This document shows, one piece after another, positions 1-4,292 of a DNA stretch of 5,285 nt; the first letter of the stretch is position 1, and the number at the start of each line of letters is the position of its first letter. The position numbers and the translations under genes were made by a program. Source of the DNA: Aquificaceae bacterium (GTDB lineage Bacteria > Aquificota > Aquificia > Aquificales > Aquificaceae); assembly GCA_027014185.1 (NCBI GenBank), contig JALWEK010000049.1, positions 9,407 through 14,691 of the forward strand, in the 5' to 3' direction. The notes under the pieces are model-generated. The model made no database searches. It had not been told where the DNA came from and worked only from the letters and a program-made list of their open reading frames with translations.

Positions 1-1
1 G

Positions 2-175
2 GTTATAAAGAAGATCCAGCTACTTAATATGGCTCTTGCAGAAATAAACTCATTAAAACCTGCTGTATCCCGGTGTAGAGGGTGCACATTAAAGCCTACA
101 CTTGAGAATTGCACTCATTGCGATAAGTGGGAGCCTATTGTAAGGAATAGGTTGGGGAGTTTGCTGGAAAAATGA
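2..175 (+). CDS. 3' end of an unidentified gene with a C-terminal four-cysteine motif
   Basis: The reading frame is open from the window edge to a TGA at 173-175, giving the last 57 residues of a protein whose beginning is off the window. I do not recognise the family. The visible part has a hydrophobic/charged stretch, then C-X2-C-X8-C-X2-C (cysteines at fragment residues 25, 28, 37 and 40), followed by DKWEP and a short basic tail. The spacing is that of a small zinc ribbon or knuckle, so metal binding is likely; function is unknown. The gene ends 46 bases before the metallo-beta-lactamase-fold gene on the same strand and shares its AT-rich composition, so the two may form an operon. An internal ATG at 29 could start a 48-residue protein, but no ribosome-binding site precedes it and the frame is open further upstream, so a truncated larger gene is more likely. 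Confidence 0.6.
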   Translation, partial: VIKKIQLLNMALAEINSLKPAVSRCRGCTLKPTLENCTHCDKWEPIVRNRLGSLLEK

Positions 176-189
176 ATTATAATTATCAT
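161..189 (+). promoter_or_regulatory. possible promoter before the metallo-hydrolase gene
   Basis: A perfect TATAAT lies at 178-183, but no good -35 stands at the right distance. Alternatively TATCAT at 184-189 sits 17 bases after a weak TTGCTG at 161-166. Either would allow transcription of the downstream gene independent of its upstream neighbour. The region is AT-rich, so a chance match is quite possible. Confidence 0.25.
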
Positions 190-202
190 TAAGCAACTTT
201 TT

Positions 203-220
203 AGGTAGGTTAATAGGTGA
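203..220 (+). promoter_or_regulatory. ribosome-binding site of the metallo-hydrolase gene
   Basis: AGGT occurs at 203-206 and 207-210, and AGGTGA at 215-220, the last ending one base before the ATG at 222. AGGTGA pairs with the distal half of the anti-Shine-Dalgarno sequence, so the short spacing is tolerable. No other ATG, GTG or TTG lies between the in-frame stop at 180-182 and 222, so 222 is the only plausible upstream start. Confidence 0.45.
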
Positions 221-221
221 G

Positions 222-1295
222 ATGATCAGTACATTTGTTGCTGACGTTGGTGATGGTATGTGTATGGCACTTAAAACGGCTGCAGGAGACACAATACAGG
301 TTGATTGTGGCGCTCAGAAAGGAGTAAAAGCTTTATCAGGTCTATATAGAATTCGCTCTTATTATCGTAGTTGTGATATCTTTATTCTTTCACACTTTCA
401 CGTAGATCACTATAATGGAATCCTTTACTCTTCTATAAATGGTATCGTTCCCCCTTTAAGAATCAAGGAAGTATATTATCCAGGCATACCTCGTTTTAAA
501 AACAATCAAAGATTAATTGAATATTTGTTTACTATAAATCTTATGGTTTTTGGAAACGAATCTGGTGTAATGGCTTATGACTTTATTAAATCTATATCCC
601 GAATTAATGAGATTTCTTTTAATTATAGACCACTTTATAAAGGCGATTTAATAAATGTAAACGGATCAGTATTTGAGGTTCTTTGGCCTCCGCGGGTTCT
701 TTATCATAAAAAAGTGTTAGCCGTCATAGAAAGAGCAATTGAAGATTTTGAAAGAGCTTTGGAAGAAGACGAAGAGACTAGACATATCTATCGTATGGTA
801 AAAGAAGAAGGCATTTATTATAAGTATATTGAGGGAGGAAAAACTATCAGACCCAATAATAATGATATCATTTTTTATAAAATAACAGAAGGTAGGAAGT
901 TACCAGAGGTTGTTAAAAAAGCAAATCAGTCTCTAAGGAAAGCAGCCAACCATCTTTGCCTAAGTTTTTATCAAGATGATAGAATCCTTTTTTTAGGAGA
1001 CTTAGAGAACTTTGAATTAAAGCTTGTGGTTCATGATCTAATGATAAAGAAAAGAAACCACTTCCTAGCTGTAATAAATCCACACCACGGCACTCATTGG
1101 GAGGATTCATTAAAGAACATCCGGTGCATATATTCAATAAGTTCAAATGGCAATAAATTAATTTCAAGGTTCAAACAAGCCTTTAAAGATATTAGCTTAA
1201 TGCACCTTTCCACACATTCAAACGGGGATATAATCTTGGGCCATCCTCTTGTATATAAAAGATGGAGTATCCATCCTCGTTTTTTGTTTTTTTAA
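222..1295 (+). CDS. ComEC-like metallo-beta-lactamase-fold hydrolase, stand-alone
   Basis: This is a complete 357-residue soluble protein with no signal peptide or membrane segment seen. The first strand carries VADVGDGMC (residues 6-14), the counterpart of the DVGQGD motif of ComEC-type enzymes. The metal-binding loop is SHFHVDH (57-63; H58, H60, D62, H63). A FEVLWPP strand lies at 151-157, NHLCLSF at 243-249, and LFLGDLE at 256-262 with D260 as the likely bridging ligand. NPHHGTHW at 286-293 supplies H288/H289. The fold therefore resembles the C-terminal hydrolase domain of ComEC, without its membrane channel. Between WPP and NHLCLSF lies a long, mostly helical, highly charged insertion (about 160-240). 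Metal-dependent hydrolysis of a phosphodiester or nucleic acid substrate is an inference from the family; the substrate is unknown. The gene is much more AT-rich than the genes to its right, indicating horizontal transfer. It may be co-transcribed with the zinc-motif gene upstream. A defence or nucleic-acid-processing role is possible but unproven. Confidence 0.85.
   Translation: MISTFVADVGDGMCMALKTAAGDTIQVDCGAQKGVKALSGLYRIRSYYRSCDIFILSHFHVDHYNGILYSSINGIVPPLRIKEVYYPGIPRFKNNQRLIEYLFTINLMVFGNESGVMAYDFIKSISRINEISFNYRPLYKGDLINVNGSVFEVLWPPRVLYHKKVLAVIERAIEDFERALEEDEETRHIYRMVKEEGIYYKYIEGGKTIRPNNNDIIFYKITEGRKLPEVVKKANQSLRKAANHLCLSFYQDDRILFLGDLENFELKLVVHDLMIKKRNHFLAVINPHHGTHWEDSLKNIRCIYSISSNGNKLISRFKQAFKDISLMHLSTHSNGDIILGHPLVYKRWSIHPRFLFF
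1261..1293. terminator. hairpin plus T-tract inside the end of the metallo-hydrolase gene
   Basis: GATGGA (1261-1266), loop GTA, TCCATC (1270-1275) form a perfect 6-bp stem. On the + strand CTCG and then T6-G-T7 (1280-1293) follow, running into the stop codon, so the terminator would overlap the last eleven codons. On the - strand the same stem is followed directly by TTTT, 84 bases past the TatD-radical SAM stop, so it may terminate both convergent genes. The stem is short and the + strand T-tract starts four bases late, so strength is uncertain. The 63-base gap 1296-1358 holds only a weak AT-rich repeat, AACTA-ATA-TAGTT (1317-1329). Confidence 0.45.
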
Positions 1296-1358
1296 GGTTT
1301 TACTGTTAACAATGCTAACTAATATAGTTTTCTTCACTTTACCAAATCTAACTGTTTC

Positions 1359-2723
1359 TCACCCCACCACCTCGTAATGCCTGTATTTCCACTTAGCCCC
1401 CAGCTCCTCCACGAGCTTTTTAGTTTTCTCCATATCAACTCCCGGGTAGTCCACTGCCGAAACCACGACCTCAAAGCCCTCTTTCAAAGCCTCTTTGATG
1501 AACTCAATAACTTTTTCAAAAGCCTCGGGCTGGGCGGGTTTGCAAACCTTATCGTAGGTCTCTTTGTCGGGAGCGTTCAGAGAGACAGACCATACATCCA
1601 CGAGACCTTTAAGCTCCTTTAACTTCTCTTTGGGCAGGAACGTGAACATAAGCCCGTTGGTATCAACGCGAACCTTTCCACCTCTGGATTTTACGTACTT
1701 GGCTATCTCTTTCAGTGCTGAGAACCTCAGAGTCGGCTCTCCGTATCCGCAGAAGACGATCTCCTCATAGTTCGTAGGGTCTCCTATCTCCCTTATAACC
1801 TCCTCTACCGACGGGTCCCTCGAGGTCCAGACCCAGTAGCCCTTTACCATGAAATTCCTCTCCCTCTCGCGCTGGCAAAAGACACAGTGTAGGTTGCACT
1901 TGTTGGTAAGATTTACATAGAGCTTGTTGTTGATTACGTAAGTTATGGTCTCCTTCTTTCCGTTGTTACCGATGTTGAGCAAAAGCTTGGCATTTTCTGA
2001 GGTCATACGATCGACGTCTTCAATAGAGGTATTGGGAAGGAGCTTTGCGAGAACTTCTGCGGTGTGCCAGATGTATGGCGGCTTGTTGGGCTTTCCGCGG
2101 ACGGGCTGCGGAGCAAGAAAGGGAGCGTCTGTCTCAAGCAGGATCCTGCTAGTTGGCGTTTTTTTAGCTACTTCACGCACGCCTTCGGCGTTCTTATAGG
2201 TAAGGATTCCCGAATAAGAGATGTAAAACCCAAGATCAACTGCCCTCTTCATGGTCTCGTAAGAACCCGTGAAGCAGTGCATTATGCCGCCAACTTCATA
2301 AGCCTTTTCCTCCCTAAGAATCCTTATGGTCTCTTCCTCTGCGTCCCTCATATGGATAACCACGGGAAGTCCCAACTCCCTCGCAAGGGCGAGCTGTTTT
2401 CTGAAGACCTCCTCCTGCTTCTTCCTGTCCGAGTAGTTCTTGTAAAAGTCAAGCCCCATCTCCCCGAGAGCTTTTACCTTCGGGTTTTTTACCGCAAGGT
2501 CTCTCAGCCACTCTACGTCTTCGTCGCTAACCTTGTCTGCCTCATGGGGATGAAAGCCGATGGCACAATAGACATGAGGGTATTCCTCAGCCAGCTTTAG
2601 GGCGTTCTTTATGGTCTTCCTATCGTAGCCGACGGTGAGGAGACACTCGAGGCTAGAATCATTTACAGTCTCCTCAAAGTCCTCCTTCCTCAAAAGGTCC
2701 AAGTGACAGTGGGTGTCTATCAT
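1359..2723 (-). CDS. TatD-family hydrolase fused to a radical SAM domain
   Basis: This is a 454-residue two-domain protein. Residues 1 to about 252 are a complete TatD-type metal-dependent hydrolase (TIM barrel): THCH (H5, H7), GEMGLD (E88), VVIHMRDA (H124), MHCFTGS (H149) and LLETDAPFLAPQP (D199), the usual metal ligands. TatD proteins act as metal-dependent nucleases. After a short polar linker (about 252-262), residues 263-454 form a compact radical SAM domain. It has the cluster motif C-X3-C-X2-C (C276, C280, C283), then CGYGEP (325-330), the SAM-binding region equivalent to GGEP, and VDTNG (353-357). No SPASM or other C-terminal extension is seen. The second half resembles the TatD-associated radical SAM family, known as a separate gene beside tatD or as a fusion; its reaction is unknown to me. 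The start at 2723 is fixed by MIDTHCH, the normal TatD N-terminus. No Shine-Dalgarno precedes it, and the message may be leaderless. Composition matches the resident genes. Confidence 0.92.
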   Translation of the reverse strand: MIDTHCHLDLLRKEDFEETVNDSSLECLLTVGYDRKTIKNALKLAEEYPHVYCAIGFHPHEADKVSDEDVEWLRDLAVKNPKVKALGEMGLDFYKNYSDRKKQEEVFRKQLALARELGLPVVIHMRDAEEETIRILREEKAYEVGGIMHCFTGSYETMKRAVDLGFYISYSGILTYKNAEGVREVAKKTPTSRILLETDAPFLAPQPVRGKPNKPPYIWHTAEVLAKLLPNTSIEDVDRMTSENAKLLLNIGNNGKKETITYVINNKLYVNLTNKCNLHCVFCQRERERNFMVKGYWVWTSRDPSVEEVIREIGDPTNYEEIVFCGYGEPTLRFSALKEIAKYVKSRGGKVRVDTNGLMFTFLPKEKLKELKGLVDVWSVSLNAPDKETYDKVCKPAQPEAFEKVIEFIKEALKEGFEVVVSAVDYPGVDMEKTKKLVEELGAKWKYRHYEVVG

Positions 2724-2730
2724 TGCAGGG

Positions 2731-2763
2731 AGTATATATTAGGCTCTCCTGAAAGATTGACAA
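2731..2763 (-). promoter_or_regulatory. promoter of the TatD-radical SAM gene
   Basis: Read on the - strand, TTGTCA (2763-2758) is followed after 16 bases by TAATAT (2741-2736). An overlapping TATACT (2736-2731) stands exactly 7 bases before the ATG. Either -10 gives a leader of at most about 5 bases, in keeping with the lack of a ribosome-binding site. The -35 overlaps that of the vapBC promoter on the other strand. Confidence 0.5.
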
Positions 2764-2784
2764 GGGTATGTATTAACGTAATAT
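2757..2784 (+). promoter_or_regulatory. vapBC promoter
   Basis: A consensus -35 TTGACA (2757-2762) and a -10-like TAATAT (2779-2784) are 16 bases apart. Seven bases separate the -10 from the ATG at 2792, so transcription could begin at that A. This explains the absence of a Shine-Dalgarno before vapB and favours 2792 over the ATG at 2783, which would overlap the -10 itself. Confidence 0.55.
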
Positions 2785-2788
2785 GTAT
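2767..2788. promoter_or_regulatory. candidate VapB operator over the -10 region
   Basis: TATTA-ACG-TAATA (2771-2783) is a perfect 5-bp inverted repeat. It is flanked by direct copies of TATGTAT at 2767-2773 and 2782-2788. The elements cover the vapBC -10, where ribbon-helix-helix antitoxins commonly bind to autorepress. Binding is inferred; the repeats are seen. Confidence 0.35.
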
Positions 2789-2791
2789 GGC

Positions 2792-3010
2792 ATGAAGAGG
2801 ACAACACTATTTATTGAGGAAGAGCTTGAAGAGGAAATCAAGAGGATAGCCCGTATAAAGGGTAAAAAGACCTCCGAGGTGGTCAGGGAAGCTCTCAGGG
2901 ACTATGTAAAGAGGCATACGGGTAAAAAGACCCTGTCATTCATAGGAATGGGCAAGAGCGGTAGAGAGGACCTGTCCGAATCCCACGAGGAGGAGCTTTG
3001 GGAAAGGTGA
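2792..3010 (+). CDS. vapB: VapB-type ribbon-helix-helix antitoxin
   Basis: This 72-residue protein starts MKRTTLFIEEEL. Residues 1 to about 45 form a CopG/Arc-type ribbon-helix-helix DNA-binding domain: a strand (RTTLFIEE), helix A (EEEIKRIARIKG) and helix B after KKTSEVVREALRDYVKRH. The C-terminal tail (FIGMGKSGREDLSESHEEELW) is the toxin-binding segment typical of VapB partners of PIN toxins, with the familiar G-x-G-x-SGR-x-DLSE pattern. Dimers would bind the promoter, and the tail would block the VapC active site. The gene overlaps vapC by 13 bases, so translation is probably coupled. I chose the ATG at 2792 because a -10 element lies 7 bases upstream and MKRTTL matches the usual RHH N-terminus. 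The alternative ATG at 2783 would add three residues (MYG). Codon use resembles the neighbouring resident genes, not the AT-rich block. Confidence 0.88.
   Translation: MKRTTLFIEEELEEEIKRIARIKGKKTSEVVREALRDYVKRHTGKKTLSFIGMGKSGREDLSESHEEELWER
2988..2993 (+). promoter_or_regulatory. ribosome-binding site of vapC, supporting a TTG start
   Basis: AGGAGG lies within the end of vapB, 4 bases before TTG at 2998-3000. The next candidate, GTG at 3007, would be 13 bases away, so TTG is the better start. A rare start codon combined with a strong site inside the antitoxin gene fits coupled, tuned toxin synthesis. Confidence 0.6.
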
Positions 3011-3411
3011 TAGCTGACACAGGAGCGATATATGCTCTCGCGGACAGAAGCGACAGGTGGCATGAGAGGGTAAAGAGGTTCGTTCAGGAGGAATCACCAA
3101 CCCTCATACTTCCCAGCACCACTCTACCGGAGATATGCTATCTGATAAACAAATACCTCGGACAGGACAAGGAAGAGATATTCTTGAGATCTGTTCTGCG
3201 TGGTGAGCTTATGCTCGAATTAGTGGGCTTAGAAGATATAAAGGTAGCCCTAAGTTACATGAAGAGATATAGGGAACTTAACCTTGGTTTTGTGGACGCA
3301 AGCGTCCTTGCGGTGGCTCAGCACCTGAAAGTTTATGACCTTCTGACCACCGACAGGAGAGACTTCTCACCTGTCAAGATTAAAGGAAAGAAACTGAATC
3401 TACTTCCTTAA
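2998..3411 (+). CDS. vapC: VapC-type PIN-domain toxin ribonuclease
   Basis: This is a 137-residue PIN-domain protein of normal length. The acidic metal-binding residues are all present: D7 in VIADTGAIYAL, E45 in TTLPEICYLI, D100 in LGFVDASVLA, and D119 in LTTDRRDF (with D122 nearby). They would bind Mg2+ or Mn2+ for RNA cleavage, so the toxin looks intact. VapC enzymes typically cut tRNA or rRNA; the target here cannot be read from sequence. It lies directly behind its antitoxin with a 13-base overlap. The start is TTG at 2998, supported by AGGAGG. Its TAA overlaps the stop of the convergent Memo gene, with no room for a terminator between them, so readthrough would produce RNA antisense to that gene. 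Confidence 0.92.
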   Translation: MGKVIADTGAIYALADRSDRWHERVKRFVQEESPTLILPSTTLPEICYLINKYLGQDKEEIFLRSVLRGELMLELVGLEDIKVALSYMKRYRELNLGFVDASVLAVAQHLKVYDLLTTDRRDFSPVKIKGKKLNLLP

Positions 3412-4208
3412 ACGAACACCATACCTGCGTAGGCAACCACCCTGTCGTAGTCTCCCGTGACCTCTCCGGAGTGGGTGTAGTCTATCAGAACTCCCTGTCT
3501 AGCACCTAGGACCTTTGCCGCCTCTATCCCGACAACCGCAGGGATAAAACCGCACATCGTTATGTTGTACTGAACGCGCTTGAGGTAGAGCTCGTCTGTC
3601 TGGAGACGCTCCATCGCAGAGATAAGTATCTCGTCCTTTCTCCTCGCTTCCTCTGCAGGTATGTAGTGGGACATGTCCGAGCTTATGACTATAAGGGTAT
3701 CGAGACCCTGCAGGAGACTCCCGAGAAATCTTCCGAAGTCCTTCGCCCTATCGTAGTCGAGGTATCCCAGGATTATGGGAAGTATCCTGAAAGGACGCTC
3801 CGCGTACCTGAAGAGGAAAGGAAGCTGAACCTCTAAGGAGTGCTCGTATATATGGGCGCTCTCGTCTGGGCTCGCGTGGGGATACTTGAGAACTTCCTCT
3901 TTAAGCTCCTCGTCTATCTGAACCTCTCCGTAGGGGGTCTCCCACGCCTCACCGGGGTAAACGGATATATCGGTTCCCATTCCCGTGTGGTTGGGCCCAA
4001 GTAGGACGATCCTTTCCGGGATTTGAACCCTCTTGTAAACCGCGCAAGCGGTCTTTCCAGAGTATATGAGTCCTGCGTGGGGGACGAGAATAGCCTTCGC
4101 CTCGATTTTCTCCGTAGGCTCCTCACCGCAGAGGAGGTCAACGAGCTTGTTTAGTTTATCTACCTCCGCAGGGTAGAAGGTTCCCGCTACAGCCGGTTTT
4201 CTCTTCAT
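3408..4208 (-). CDS. amrB: Memo-family protein (AmmeMemoRadiSam system protein B)
   Basis: This is a 266-residue protein starting MKRKPAVAGTFYPA, the characteristic Memo N-terminus. The family resembles class III extradiol ring-cleavage dioxygenases. Visible motifs are VPHAGLIYSG (H44), LLGPNHTG (H74), EHSLEVQLPFL (122-132), SSDMSHY (D178, H181) and TMCGFIPA (C219). H44, H74 and C219 correspond to the two histidines and one cysteine that bind metal in human MEMO1. In many prokaryotes this gene stands with an AMMECR1 homologue and a specific radical SAM gene; neither is in the window. The biochemical role is unsettled. The frame is open up to 4589, but that extension lies antisense to nuoG and has no family similarity, so I start at 4208. 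No Shine-Dalgarno precedes this ATG. The stop (TTA at 3408-3410 on the + strand) overlaps the vapC stop. Confidence 0.92.
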   Translation of the reverse strand: MKRKPAVAGTFYPAEVDKLNKLVDLLCGEEPTEKIEAKAILVPHAGLIYSGKTACAVYKRVQIPERIVLLGPNHTGMGTDISVYPGEAWETPYGEVQIDEELKEEVLKYPHASPDESAHIYEHSLEVQLPFLFRYAERPFRILPIILGYLDYDRAKDFGRFLGSLLQGLDTLIVISSDMSHYIPAEEARRKDEILISAMERLQTDELYLKRVQYNITMCGFIPAVVGIEAAKVLGARQGVLIDYTHSGEVTGDYDRVVAYAGMVFV

Positions 4209-4215
4209 GGGTATA

Positions 4216-4244
4216 AATATATGACCTCTGGCATTTAGGTTGAA
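4216..4244 (-). promoter_or_regulatory. possible promoter of the Memo gene
   Basis: On the - strand TATATT (4221-4216) stands 7 bases before the ATG at 4208, so the transcript may begin at or near the A of ATG. A weak TTCAAC (4244-4239) lies 17 bases upstream as a poor -35. AGAGGT further upstream is too distant to serve as a ribosome-binding site. Confidence 0.4.
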
Positions 4245-4267
4245 GAAACGCAAACAAAATTTTTCAG

Positions 4268-4273
4268 TATCAT
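4268..4273 (+). promoter_or_regulatory. possible -10 element of nuoG
   Basis: TATCAT matches five of six bases of the -10 consensus and lies 19 bases before the nuoG ATG, leaving room for the GGAGG site in a short leader. I see no convincing -35. The 84-base divergent spacer to the Memo gene must hold the nuoG promoter, if nuoG begins a transcript here. Confidence 0.3.
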
Positions 4274-4281
4274 ATTCACTC

Positions 4282-4286
4282 GGAGG
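4282..4286 (+). promoter_or_regulatory. ribosome-binding site of nuoG
   Basis: A perfect GGAGG lies 6 bases before the ATG at 4293, fixing the start. It contrasts with the absence of any such site before the divergent Memo gene. Confidence 0.8.
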
Positions 4287-4292
4287 CTTGGC

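Noticed and set aside
89..292. Minus-strand frame of 67 residues near the left edge
   Set aside because: It overlaps the zinc-motif gene and the start of the metallo-hydrolase gene, with no similarity to any family I know.
913..1167. Minus-strand frame opposite the metallo-hydrolase gene
   Set aside because: It is antisense to the GDLE and PHHG catalytic motifs, with no supporting start signal or motif.
1296..1358. AACTA-ATA-TAGTT repeat followed by TTTTC as a second terminator
   Set aside because: The stem is only five mostly A-T pairs in AT-rich sequence, too weak to call.
2064..2600. Open + strand frame of 178 residues inside the TatD-radical SAM gene
   Set aside because: It is antisense to conserved TatD residues and has no recognisable motif; it is a shadow of the real gene.
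2783..2785. ATG at 2783 as the vapB start
   Set aside because: It overlaps the probable -10 TAATAT and has no ribosome-binding site. The ATG at 2792 fits the promoter spacing and the usual N-terminus, though 2783 cannot be excluded.
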